From the IMG/VR virus record IMGVR_UViG_3300032286_000710, positions 62,001 to 126,000 of that record: DNA of 64,000 bases; one strand, given 5' to 3'. The notes under the pieces were generated by a model. It saw nothing but the letters and a program-made list of their open reading frames with translations. It made no database searches and had not been told where the DNA came from. Below, in pieces: positions 8,342-17,806 of this stretch. This DNA is from a virus. Position 1 is the stretch's first letter, and every line of letters starts with the position of its first letter. A program made the position numbers and the translations under genes.

Positions 8342-8619
8342 GATGTTTAGCACTACTATTTATGCTGATAGGAATATCAAATGAGGGATTTGCTAATTAT
8401 CCAGTTTACATTGTTCCACAACCAGTTCCAGTTGTTCAGCAACCGGTGGTTGTCCAAACTATGGTATACCAAGCACCACAATTAATAGTTACGGTTCCTG
8501 TACCAGTAGTAGTTTATCCTCAACCAATTATTGATCAAAGAATTTATTGGGGGTATCCTTACTATACAACAACACCTATGCCGGTCGAAAGACACAGACA
8601 TAGGTGCTGGAATTATTGA
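8338..8619 (+). CDS. Small exported Pro/Val-rich protein
   Basis: A 93-residue protein starting at the ATG at 8338, which overlaps the previous stop (ATGA) and lies behind a purine-rich GGAGAAGG. An in-frame ATG at 8311 would bury the signal sequence. Residues 1-19 (MRCLALLFMLIGISNEGFA) look like a signal peptide cleaved after FA. The mature part is dominated by Pro, Val, Gln and Tyr in YPVYIVPQPVPVVQQP-like stretches, ending in a His/Arg/Cys tail. It has no enzyme motif. Exported phage proteins can act in lysis, superinfection exclusion or envelope modification; nothing here decides among these. A strong terminator follows 8 bases later, so it is the last gene of the + strand operon. Confidence 0.6.
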   Translation: MRCLALLFMLIGISNEGFANYPVYIVPQPVPVVQQPVVVQTMVYQAPQLIVTVPVPVVVYPQPIIDQRIYWGYPYYTTTPMPVERHRHRCWNY

Positions 8620-8626
8620 TGATTTG

Positions 8627-8650
8627 GGGGCGGGAAACCGCCCCTTTTTT
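8627..8650 (+). terminator. Intrinsic terminator of the + strand operon
   Basis: GGGGCGG at 8627-8633 pairs perfectly with CCGCCCC at 8638-8644 around a GAAA tetraloop, followed by six T residues (8645-8650). It ends the + strand glycan and recombination operon. The stop codon of the convergent - strand gene begins at 8650-8652; on that strand the hairpin is present but has no T-run after it, so termination in that direction would be weaker. Confidence 0.92.
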
Positions 8651-9378
8651 CATATATATTCTACTGTGAAATATAAACCGTAGTTGGTCTTGCTACCAAT
8701 GCTCTGAGGTTCAGAACTAAGAGCAACATACCAATCGTGTCTCGTTGCAGTTAAAGATATTCCACTGTTGGAAGCATATCCAAGTGTCGTATCTGTATCT
8801 GTGGTATCTGTATTTAAACCACTCATACCGGGAGAGTTTGTTAATGGTAAATCTAGTTGAATTAGAGTAGGATCAAATTCAGTCCATCTAAATCCAGCAC
8901 TTGCTGTGGTATCTTTATTTGCCCTAAAACCTAAACTAGTCATAGTCTGAGAATTAGATGGATGTCTAGCCTCATAAACATAAGTTGAAACCCCACTTGC
9001 TGGTTTTGAAATGTCATTTCTATCAAATATACGAAGCTTGCAATTTTGAACTCTTACGGGAGTAGAGTGTGTGAATCTAAGATTTAGTGGGCATAAATAA
9101 TTGGGTAATTTATCTAAATCTATTGGTGTGCTACCATTTATGGCTACTGTTCCTTTTGCAAGAATAGTACCACTAGTATTCATAGCAGTATTGTTAAGCT
9201 GAACACCTTGAGATGTTCCATTAGCGTCTGTAACGTATGTTGATCGTTGCTGTGAGCCTACTGGTACAGAAACTCCGAATGCAGAACCATAGAAACCCAA
9301 TCCCGATCCGAGAGTGTGTTCTATTAGGGTGGCATTTGTATCACCCAAAACATTAGCATAGAATTTGATTTCAGCCAT
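8650..9378 (-). CDS. Virion structural protein, last gene of the late region
   Basis: A 242-residue protein with no signal peptide and a beta-rich, Ser/Thr/Gly-rich composition. It begins MAEIKFYANVLGDTNATLIE, a start I associate with structural proteins of environmental tailed phages, and contains a VPVGSQQRSTYVT segment and a C-terminal DWYVALSSEPQSIGSKTNYG region. No enzymatic motif is visible. It lies at the end of the tail-tip gene run, behind its own candidate promoter (9411-9421) and a good GGGAG ribosome site, so it may be made in larger amounts than its neighbours. A tail-tip, fibre or decoration role is likely; the exact place in the virion is unknown. Confidence 0.6.
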   Translation of the reverse strand: MAEIKFYANVLGDTNATLIEHTLGSGLGFYGSAFGVSVPVGSQQRSTYVTDANGTSQGVQLNNTAMNTSGTILAKGTVAINGSTPIDLDKLPNYLCPLNLRFTHSTPVRVQNCKLRIFDRNDISKPASGVSTYVYEARHPSNSQTMTSLGFRANKDTTASAGFRWTEFDPTLIQLDLPLTNSPGMSGLNTDTTDTDTTLGYASNSGISLTATRHDWYVALSSEPQSIGSKTNYGLYFTVEYI

Positions 9379-9410
9379 AAAAATCTCCCTGTATTTGTGG
9401 GTTATACTGT

Positions 9411-9421
9411 ATTATACACTT
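9411..9421 (-). promoter_or_regulatory. Candidate late promoter (GTGTATA motif)
   Basis: Reads AAGTGTATAAT on the - strand, 32 bases upstream of the start codon at 9378, in the 46-base gap after the previous gene. It shares GTGTATA with four other gaps. No convincing -35 box is seen. Confidence 0.5.
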
Positions 9422-9424
9422 TTA

Positions 9425-12400
9425 TTAGTTTGCACTTATATCTAGATTTACGTAATTTGATAGCGATAAATTGCTCACATAATCTGGTCCAGTTAGGGTG
9501 TGAAGAATATCATTCACAAAGAAGAAAAATACATCGTACTTTCCTGTTGAGTTCTTATTAAGAGTAATTGTAGTATTTTTAGCACTATGAACATATCCAC
9601 CTTCATCTCCAGCACCTTTATTACTAGATGGTGTTAAAATATGCATTCCATAATATTCTAACTTATCTTCTTTGATAGTTTGGTAAATCTTGCCTGTTGT
9701 TATTTTTACGCTACCACCAGTTCCAAAACTCTGCACATCGCCCTTATTTGGGGTTCCAAAAAGAGGATCATTAAAAGTGGATTCCGTATATTCTCCATAG
9801 GAAATAATTTCGTAATCACTAATATTTCTTGATAGTGGCCCATCCTTTTTTAATTTCAAAATTGCTGGGGTTTTGCCACCACCAAAAGTGAATGTATTTC
9901 CAGCAATATAGCCTTCTCCAACTTCTATAACTTCAAAAGAAGCAGGATTTATACCTATTGTTTTTTTGAGATATCTAAAACCATCTCCTCCCGTCAATAA
10001 CATTCCCCTTCTGCAAGTATTATTTTCCATAGTAATATTAGTATTTTTACTAATTATTGATCCAACGCCAAGTGAAGGTTCTTTAAAATCAACAGTATCA
10101 TTATTTGGATTTAATTGTATTGGTGAAAAATATCTAGCGTCAAACACTGTGTTTGGACAATGATCATATACTTTACAAAATAAAGCAGTTGTTCCTAAAG
10201 ATTTTGGATCACCCTCTTCATTAGCACCCCACTGTTTTACAGAACTATCTCGACTTTTACCAGAGAGATCTAAAATAAATGAAACAAATGGAGCAACACT
10301 AAATTCGGAATTAGCCACACTAGTTAAAGTATATGCTTTTAATCCAAAGTAAGAACTAGTATCGAATGATAATATGCCACCATTAGCTAAGTTAAAAGTA
10401 GCTTTAGCACCAATGATTCCAGCTATATTAGACTTTTCAAGCGCACCGTTCGCTGGAGGAATTAAATTTGGACCACCTCTTGGTTCATTAAATGGGGGTT
10501 TTTCTATGTTCCCATTTGTTACATTTATTAATTTATCGCTAGACAGACCAATTCTACTATATACATTACTTCCAAGATCTTTTCTTTCAGATAATTTATT
10601 CCTCTTCCAAAAAGCAGAAAGCAATTTATCACTCGTATAATCTTTAATTCCAAAAACACTTTCAAATATAGTCTCTAGTTCTGCTTTTAGAGAACCATAC
10701 CCATTTTGAAAATATAGTATACCATCCTTGGGGAGCTTTAAATCAGATAGAGCTAACTCCAATGGAAGTGGAGAAAACTGAACAGCTGTTGAACTCGCTG
10801 GTTTAAGAGCATAAATATCCATATTTTCTGGATTTCTTAAATAACTGCCGCCAGCTTTGTAATTACTAATAGTATTAGATAAAGATGCAACAAAGTTAGA
10901 ACCAACTTGACTATGAAATGTCCAAATATTGTTAAAATCAATAGTTGGATTTCCAGAAGAATTAAATGCAATCTGGGCTGGCATATGGTATAAGTTACTA
11001 TCATGTATATCAAACATTGGTTGTGGTAAATCTCCAGCCATCAAGGTAAGATCACCTCCAGTATAAACTGTGCCATAGCTAGTTATAGATCTACCATCAT
11101 TAGACTTAAATTTTGCAACGCTAGAGCGAGTATAACCCTCCCTAAAAAATAAACCCCAGTTAAAAGGCGTACTAGAATAGTAAGGTAAACTAGAATCTAA
11201 ATCGTCGGCAGGTGTTTTGCTGATATTTGTTCTGAATAAATAATCTCTTTCAGAATTGCCACCTAAAGTTTTTCGTATCAAGTCTGCATCAAAAGATATT
11301 AAATATCCAGTGCTGGGAACAAGATTTTTCATATTAATATTTTCATACTTATTTATATCATAATTAGCTAAGTTAATATTACCTTGTTGATCCATAATGC
11401 CGCTGTCAAGACCAAATATATTTATTTTAGCATTATCTGAAGCATTTTTAGTAGTAGCAGAACTTAATCCATGATAGAATTTTGTTCTTAAATAATTTTC
11501 ATAATCTTGATGTGTAATGTATCTAGAGTTTGTCATATCTCTAAAAAATGAATTAGCATTAACAATATATTTTTGAATTTGTGACCACTCTACTTCTAGT
11601 TTTTTAGATGCTGTGGTTGGTATACCAAAACCCATAGGAATCCACTCACCATTGATGAGACTTGCTAGTACTATTTCTCCCTTCACATAATTTCTGGGGG
11701 TTCTATTTACCATCAATACCTTTTCTTTTGGAGATGAAGCACATCCTACAGTATTTGGACCAAACAAATAAGGGTTCCCATTCTCCACACTCATAGCCAT
11801 ACCACTTCCGGTTGTGAAAGTAGATGCTAATCCACCAGAATAAAAATCATTTATATCTCTTTCATCAAAATCGTCTGGTATATCTGCTATTGGAACCCCG
11901 TCTAAATCTGTGAGTAATCTAAATAGCATTTGTTGGGTTCCAGATTCCCACTGTCCAGTAGATGAATCATAACTCATCCTCATTTTTCCTGCTACTGTAT
12001 TTTGAGGATTGTTATTGCCGCCGGGTAATACTGGAGAATATTGTCCCGGCCCAGTACTCTGCGTAGGTGCATAAGCCCATTTTCCCTGAGTAGCCCTTAC
12101 TGGAGGTCCAGCCCAAACGTTTGATGTTTGCTGTGCAACTCCTCTATCTGCTGTTGCTCTACCGGCTGATTGAAAATATATTTTAACTAAACCACTTTGA
12201 GAACATGTCAAGGCAGTATAATTAGCTGTAAATGTTATACAACCAGAAAAGCTTGTTTGTATATTAGTCCAAACGTGACTTAGTTTATATTTTGTAGCAT
12301 CGTCTGTTATGAACCCTTTTTGCCATAAATCAAAGTCCTCTTGAAACTTTTTTAAGCCAGTAATATTTCCACTAGGAGTGTACCATAAATTATCTTCGTC

Positions 12401-12688
12401 AGCCCCAGCAGAAGTTCTTAATACATATCTTTTGTTATCTTTATCAAACTTTAAAATAGATAAAGTCGCACTATCTCCAAGAAGCTGACCGGTTGGTATT
12501 GATCCGCCAAAGTATTCAAGCACATCTTTATTTGTACTTTCAACCCCATTCTTTTTTTCTTTTCCAAATCTTGCTAAAGAATTTCTAGTATATGAAGCTA
12601 GTCCTATATTCTGAAGAGTTTTTTCTTCAGCTATATAAGAATGATAACTTACAGCAACTGGTAGTCCCGGTCTTCCAAATTGTCCCAT
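9425..12688 (-). CDS. Large tail-associated structural protein
   Basis: A 1087-residue protein lying between the putative hub gene and the last structural gene. It starts MGQFGRPGLPVAVSYHSYIAE behind an AGGAAC ribosome site. Most of it is a low-motif, beta-rich sequence. Near residues 905-930, IEVGEGYIAGNTFTFGGG matches the GxGYxxGDxxTxxGG type of repeat common in phage structural proteins. Early Cys residues are scattered (SFSGCITF, ALTCSQS). No lysin, protease or lectin motif was recognised. Position after the tail hub suggests a tail-tip or baseplate component; length and composition are unlike short fibre proteins. Function beyond virion component is not supported. Confidence 0.55.
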   Translation of the reverse strand: MGQFGRPGLPVAVSYHSYIAEEKTLQNIGLASYTRNSLARFGKEKKNGVESTNKDVLEYFGGSIPTGQLLGDSATLSILKFDKDNKRYVLRTSAGADEDNLWYTPSGNITGLKKFQEDFDLWQKGFITDDATKYKLSHVWTNIQTSFSGCITFTANYTALTCSQSGLVKIYFQSAGRATADRGVAQQTSNVWAGPPVRATQGKWAYAPTQSTGPGQYSPVLPGGNNNPQNTVAGKMRMSYDSSTGQWESGTQQMLFRLLTDLDGVPIADIPDDFDERDINDFYSGGLASTFTTGSGMAMSVENGNPYLFGPNTVGCASSPKEKVLMVNRTPRNYVKGEIVLASLINGEWIPMGFGIPTTASKKLEVEWSQIQKYIVNANSFFRDMTNSRYITHQDYENYLRTKFYHGLSSATTKNASDNAKINIFGLDSGIMDQQGNINLANYDINKYENINMKNLVPSTGYLISFDADLIRKTLGGNSERDYLFRTNISKTPADDLDSSLPYYSSTPFNWGLFFREGYTRSSVAKFKSNDGRSITSYGTVYTGGDLTLMAGDLPQPMFDIHDSNLYHMPAQIAFNSSGNPTIDFNNIWTFHSQVGSNFVASLSNTISNYKAGGSYLRNPENMDIYALKPASSTAVQFSPLPLELALSDLKLPKDGILYFQNGYGSLKAELETIFESVFGIKDYTSDKLLSAFWKRNKLSERKDLGSNVYSRIGLSSDKLINVTNGNIEKPPFNEPRGGPNLIPPANGALEKSNIAGIIGAKATFNLANGGILSFDTSSYFGLKAYTLTSVANSEFSVAPFVSFILDLSGKSRDSSVKQWGANEEGDPKSLGTTALFCKVYDHCPNTVFDARYFSPIQLNPNNDTVDFKEPSLGVGSIISKNTNITMENNTCRRGMLLTGGDGFRYLKKTIGINPASFEVIEVGEGYIAGNTFTFGGGKTPAILKLKKDGPLSRNISDYEIISYGEYTESTFNDPLFGTPNKGDVQSFGTGGSVKITTGKIYQTIKEDKLEYYGMHILTPSSNKGAGDEGGYVHSAKNTTITLNKNSTGKYDVFFFFVNDILHTLTGPDYVSNLSLSNYVNLDISAN

Positions 12689-12701
12689 AATTTGTTCCTA
12701 T

Positions 12702-15700
12702 TTATGTTGGTAGTGTTATATCATCATCATTAATGGTAGTTTCGCCGGTTTCATACAACCTATTATTAGCTCTATAATCTGTATATCTAATGTTGGGCAT
12801 ATTCGGGTGGTCAGGTTCATTAGAAAATGGAATAAACATTTCATCAAAAGCAACAGATCCCGCATTATATTCTGCTGTTTGTCTTTGATTGTCACTATCA
12901 AATTTATTTGCCGTGTCGAATATATCTTGTTGATTTTGCATAGAGGCGGCATAAATATTATCTAATCCATTGACATTACCCAAAGTGGGGCTATAAGATT
13001 GAGATTCATATCTTGCAACAGATGCTACTATATGATTCATTGCTCTTGGGGCGGTGGGAACTGTTCCATTATTTCCAAACAAATTAACAGATCCGACTAT
13101 ATTAATACTAGTTTGACCCTTACCTATACCCTTTCTAATAAGGGCATTTCTTTCATCTCTTAGTCTTTGTCTCTCTCTGCTAATTTTAGAAATCATATCC
13201 TGTTTCTGCTTTTGCAACTTCCCAAAACTAGCTGTATATAAATCCATTTTATATGTTGTCTTTATTCCGCCCTCTGATACATCTACACTCACATTTGTAA
13301 CAAGTGGACCACCAGATAGTAACACTTGACACAAAGAGGCTGTTGGTATACCGGGATAAGTAAATCCGCCACGTTCTGAGAATAATAGTAGACTATTTGC
13401 AAACTGGGCTTGTAACATTCCAGCACTGTGCATTAGTTCATAACCAGCATAATTCCAAGGAGATAAATTTTCATCTTTGATAAACTCTACTCTACCGCCA
13501 ATGTTTACATATGCTGAACCTTGAGGATCAACCTGAGAAGATACCCAAGGTCCATAACATCTTTCGTTAGATATCATTGGTATAACTACTAAGTCTGGAT
13601 AAACTGGTGATGGTGCATTATTTTGTATTTGTTGAGGAAATCCAAACTGTAAAGATGATTTTGCTTTTTTAGCAGCTAACCAAGCAACACTTCGGGCTTC
13701 GGCAGAATAAGTAGAGCAAGTAGAATCACCAGCTAAAATATTTGTTTCAGAAGCTGCTTTTGCAAATGCTGGTTCTGCAAATTCTGGCAAACCCTTAACA
13801 ACGTCTACAGTGAGATAATGTTTAATATCATATGTATTATCTTTTTGATTTGCAGAGTCTCTGTATCTAGCATCTTTCGTGGGAATTACTTTGCTTGGTA
13901 GTGTTATCAATGCATAAACATTGCTGGTATCTAAGTCTGCCATATCAGATTTAATAATATAACTTCTAAGTACAGGTTCATATTTTTTACCAAAAACTAA
14001 TCTATTAGCTGTTGGTCCAGCACTAGTGTTTGGATAATAATTTTTTTCTATATATCTAAAACTATCAACATTAACTCCAGTTCCCGGTACGAATTTTGGT
14101 GGATCAGTTACATATGTAATGCCAGAGCATGGAACAAAAATCTTTCTAGGTCTTGAAACTTTCTTTTTATAATCACCTTCTCCGACTTGCCCATAAGTTT
14201 GTATGCCGCTAGTTATCATCTTTGGCGGCATGTAAAACTTTTCATCAACACTGCATTTAACAAAGGCACACTGTTTGGGAGCGTGAGGATTATTATCTGG
14301 CCTATCTGCGTCTGCTTCATTAAAGCTTGTCCATTTATCTTCACCAACATTATCTAAAAATTCACATAAATCTGGAACCATTCCCTGTAGTGTAATTAAC
14401 TGCTGAGTAAAATCTTCCGAGTTCATAGACCCCAATGCTAAATGTTGACTGTTATCAAATCTAACATAAGCAGACATTCTACCATTTTCATCTAAAAAGT
14501 TGGTTAAATCTTGAGGTATCAAAGCTTGATTCACAGCTTTTGGTATAGCGTTATCTGGTAATCTTGATATTTGATCTATAGTTAAAGTATTAGCATATAA
14601 ATCAAATGGAAAATATCCCCCAAGATTTGTTGGGATATAATTAAATTCATACTTATCAGAAATAGGATTGTAATTTGTTCTTAAAGCTCCATTATATTTA
14701 GCCTGTTTATCATCTATGCCACTATTAAGAAAATACTTAATCATATTTTTACCACTATCTCTATCTCCGCGATATTGAGATAAAAATGTTGTAGAAAACT
14801 CATCACCTATACCAGATGTTGACGGTCTTGGTTTGAAACCAAATGGTCCGACCGCATATTCACCGGCAGTTGAGCCACCCTTCCAAGTGATTTGATTTTC
14901 ATGAAATAAGTTAACTTTATTTGGTATTTTAACCAAGAACTTTTTGCCTAAATTTTCATCAGCCACTTTTTTAAGAAATTCATAAACCTTAAGGGCATTT
15001 TCTGTTCCTTTTTTGGCTAATCTTGGAAGAATAGCACCTATAGAATGTAAGGCTTCTTCTGCCCTGTTTAATAAATCAATATCGGGCTGACTAGACATCA
15101 AAGCTCCACTAATAGCAGCATAGTAATTTTTTTCTGCTTGTGTCAAAGTGCCATATTCTTCAGCAATATATTCTAACTCTTTTAATTGATTATTTCTAAT
15201 TTCTTGATAGTTATCAGCGTTTGAATCACGCATTGTAGCAGCACCGGTAATCATGCCAGTAAGTCTAGATTGAAGCTTTGTTAAACCGCCCTCTGGTATT
15301 CCTAGCTTAGTCATGCGTTTATAATAAAGTGGGTATCCATATGGTGGATTACACGGGCTTTTAGGTAATTTATCTGTTCCAAACGGTGTGTCAGAATATG
15401 TTTCAAATACTGATCTTGGAACTGTGACGGCATAGTTATTAGATATATTGGTTGGTTCTGAAATACCCCCAAAAGATGCTGTTTGATTTAAAGCTGATCC
15501 TTCAATACTATCATCACCCTCTATGGATTCTAAATAAGTATCATTGTATTGTTGTAAGAAATTTTTCCAACAATCATAAGAAATTGATGCACACCTTAAT
15601 TCCATTTCGGTAGCAACATAATATGATCCAACACCATTTGCATTCAAGCCAGTTGTGTCTAATAATATTTGCTGATAAGCACCCCAACCCTTTGGAATAG

Positions 15701-17384
15701 TAATGGCATTCTGCCCAAGTGTTCCGTAGTATGGTAGTACTTGTTGTTCTAATTGTTTTTCTAATGTCCATTGTTTCCAATCCGCATCATCAGATTCACC
15801 GCCACTACGTCTATTTCTGGCATTTATAAAATCTCTATCAGCATTAGCTGAAAAACAATACATATCTACTTCTTGTGCGCCAACAACAAACTTATCAGTT
15901 GTCACATTAGAAAGCTCGTAACCAACATCTTGATTTTCTACTAATATTCCAGAAGATGCTAAACTATCTATATAGGTTTTTATAGCCCCATAAACTGGAG
16001 CATGTGATCTATCTATACTATCTAATCTAATAATTCCAGCAATAAGCTTTCTAGGGTCTGCACTTTGGTTATTGTATAAAAATTGACAAGCGGGATGATT
16101 GATAACAGGTAGCAAAGATACAAATAAGTCTCTGCTTGTCACATCGCAAACTTCTAAAGCTAAATCTAACAAATTAATCTGATCAAAATCTAAGAAATAC
16201 ATAGGTGGCAAGTTTGGCAATCCGCTAAAATCTACAACGTAATTGTAACCTCTGAAATTGATAACCTTACCAAAGCCCATATTTTCATACTCTGCTGGAA
16301 GAGTATATTCTAAAGACATTAATGCCCCAAGTGCTTGTTTAATTCTATAAAATGGTATCCCCTGCGGACCTCTTCTTGAAAATCCAGTTCCAGTTACAGG
16401 AAATGAAGATTCTGTAGATCCAAACATTCCGCCAGTAGATGTAAACCAGCAATCTACTTGACTAGTAGCACTCATAGATCCGCTATAAGAAATGTACCCG
16501 TTGGTTGGATTAACATATTTAGTAAGAATATTGTAATTATGAAAATTACTTTGTAAAATACCAGACAGTGCTGGTGTCATATTATATTCTAAAAATCCAT
16601 GAATATTAAATACATTTTGGGTGTTAAATGTAGTACCGGCGTAATTATTTAGAACCAATACAACATTAGAAAGTATTTCTCTTGGATCTGTTACTTGTAT
16701 AGAGTATAGTGGATTTCCACCGGGACCACGGTTTTGCATATATGATTGTAATATACCGCCAAAAACAATATGATCTGCTCCGCGAGCTTGAGATATATAT
16801 GAAGAAAAATCATAAATTGTTTTATTTTCTAGATCTACATATTGATTTGGACTTAAAGATGTAAAATTATCTTTATCAAAACTGCCACCACCGCCAACAT
16901 TTCTAGTACCTATAGTATCAAAACCATAAGTTTGATCAAAAGTTTTTATATAAGCTTCTTCTACTGTGGCAAGATTAGGGCCAAACTTAAAATATACCGG
17001 TGTTCCAGCTATTGGTGGCACAAATCTATCACCATTACCACTATGATAAACATCATCACCCTGACCTTGAGCAGTTTTATCAGAATTATTGAACTCATCA
17101 TTAATTAGGTCTATAGACAAGCTAGAACTGCTATCACCAAATCCACCATTCATACTAAAATTACGAATAGAAGCTCCAAGAAAAGTTTGTTGTGGATATC
17201 CTCTATCATATGTATTTGGAGTAGTTGGATCTATTGTCCAACCGCCACCACCCAAACCTTGAGGTATTACGCTACCACTTTTAGCTGGCCAACTTGTACC
17301 GTAATAACCAGAAGCTGGAATAACACTATTGCCATCAATACCGGCTTGAACTGTTATTTGATTTGGTGTTCCGCTTGTTAACAT
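12702..17384 (-). CDS. Tail hub / tip protein candidate
   Basis: A 1560-residue protein. Its first part (FLGASIRNFSMNGGFGDSSS, then PVYFKFG, VFGGILQSYMQN and YSIQVTDPREILSNVVLVLN within about residues 65-250) follows the layout of tail hub domains: an antiparallel barrel describing a field and offset, then a DPRE-type strand as in siphophage and myophage hub proteins. Two long helical stretches are visible, residues about 713-820 and about 1385-1420 (QKQDMISKISRERQRLRDE), the latter a probable coiled coil. It sits four genes after the tape measure, where hub and tail-lysin genes are expected. No peptidoglycan hydrolase motif was recognised. The hub assignment is moderate. Confidence 0.5.
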   Translation of the reverse strand: MLTSGTPNQITVQAGIDGNSVIPASGYYGTSWPAKSGSVIPQGLGGGGWTIDPTTPNTYDRGYPQQTFLGASIRNFSMNGGFGDSSSSLSIDLINDEFNNSDKTAQGQGDDVYHSGNGDRFVPPIAGTPVYFKFGPNLATVEEAYIKTFDQTYGFDTIGTRNVGGGGSFDKDNFTSLSPNQYVDLENKTIYDFSSYISQARGADHIVFGGILQSYMQNRGPGGNPLYSIQVTDPREILSNVVLVLNNYAGTTFNTQNVFNIHGFLEYNMTPALSGILQSNFHNYNILTKYVNPTNGYISYSGSMSATSQVDCWFTSTGGMFGSTESSFPVTGTGFSRRGPQGIPFYRIKQALGALMSLEYTLPAEYENMGFGKVINFRGYNYVVDFSGLPNLPPMYFLDFDQINLLDLALEVCDVTSRDLFVSLLPVINHPACQFLYNNQSADPRKLIAGIIRLDSIDRSHAPVYGAIKTYIDSLASSGILVENQDVGYELSNVTTDKFVVGAQEVDMYCFSANADRDFINARNRRSGGESDDADWKQWTLEKQLEQQVLPYYGTLGQNAITIPKGWGAYQQILLDTTGLNANGVGSYYVATEMELRCASISYDCWKNFLQQYNDTYLESIEGDDSIEGSALNQTASFGGISEPTNISNNYAVTVPRSVFETYSDTPFGTDKLPKSPCNPPYGYPLYYKRMTKLGIPEGGLTKLQSRLTGMITGAATMRDSNADNYQEIRNNQLKELEYIAEEYGTLTQAEKNYYAAISGALMSSQPDIDLLNRAEEALHSIGAILPRLAKKGTENALKVYEFLKKVADENLGKKFLVKIPNKVNLFHENQITWKGGSTAGEYAVGPFGFKPRPSTSGIGDEFSTTFLSQYRGDRDSGKNMIKYFLNSGIDDKQAKYNGALRTNYNPISDKYEFNYIPTNLGGYFPFDLYANTLTIDQISRLPDNAIPKAVNQALIPQDLTNFLDENGRMSAYVRFDNSQHLALGSMNSEDFTQQLITLQGMVPDLCEFLDNVGEDKWTSFNEADADRPDNNPHAPKQCAFVKCSVDEKFYMPPKMITSGIQTYGQVGEGDYKKKVSRPRKIFVPCSGITYVTDPPKFVPGTGVNVDSFRYIEKNYYPNTSAGPTANRLVFGKKYEPVLRSYIIKSDMADLDTSNVYALITLPSKVIPTKDARYRDSANQKDNTYDIKHYLTVDVVKGLPEFAEPAFAKAASETNILAGDSTCSTYSAEARSVAWLAAKKAKSSLQFGFPQQIQNNAPSPVYPDLVVIPMISNERCYGPWVSSQVDPQGSAYVNIGGRVEFIKDENLSPWNYAGYELMHSAGMLQAQFANSLLLFSERGGFTYPGIPTASLCQVLLSGGPLVTNVSVDVSEGGIKTTYKMDLYTASFGKLQKQKQDMISKISRERQRLRDERNALIRKGIGKGQTSINIVGSVNLFGNNGTVPTAPRAMNHIVASVARYESQSYSPTLGNVNGLDNIYAASMQNQQDIFDTANKFDSDNQRQTAEYNAGSVAFDEMFIPFSNEPDHPNMPNIRYTDYRANNRLYETGETTINDDDITLPT

Positions 17385-17389
17385 TATTA

Positions 17390-17806
17390 TTACCTAAATT
17401 GTCTACCATATATTTCAAATCTATTAGAAGCCAAAACGATACTTCTCATTACATTAATTCTTGTTCCTTGACCATCAGCTGGTGCAGAAAAATTACTAAT
17501 TCCAGCATTACCCAAAGCTCCAGCAATATTCCCAGCACCATTGTTGCTAACCGTAATATGATGTATATATGAATTATATGCAGTAAAATCTGTTATACCA
17601 CTAATAGCAGATAAATATCCATTTGAAATTCCAGCAGATGGAAAATTTAAATAATTTGGGGCTATAGAACTTCTATTGCTTTCTAGTGGCGAGTATGTTA
17701 AACCATTTGTCAATCCAATAATGCCACTAGACATTGGCCTCATTAGCTGAATAGAGTTATCAGCATAAGTTTCTTCAATGTTTGCTTGTTCTGATGTTGT
17801 TACCAT
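17390..17806 (-). CDS. Small tail-tip protein, unknown
   Basis: A 138-residue protein between the 606-residue tail protein and the hub candidate, overlapping the former by one base and five bases before the latter. The sequence is rich in Ser, Asn, Gly and Ile (for example GIIGLTNGLTYSPLESNRSS), with SIVLASNRFEIYGRQFR at the end, all compatible with a small beta protein. I recognise no family. The tight linkage suggests an interaction with the hub or the preceding tail protein. Confidence 0.55.
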   Translation of the reverse strand: MVTTSEQANIEETYADNSIQLMRPMSSGIIGLTNGLTYSPLESNRSSIAPNYLNFPSAGISNGYLSAISGITDFTAYNSYIHHITVSNNGAGNIAGALGNAGISNFSAPADGQGTRINVMRSIVLASNRFEIYGRQFR

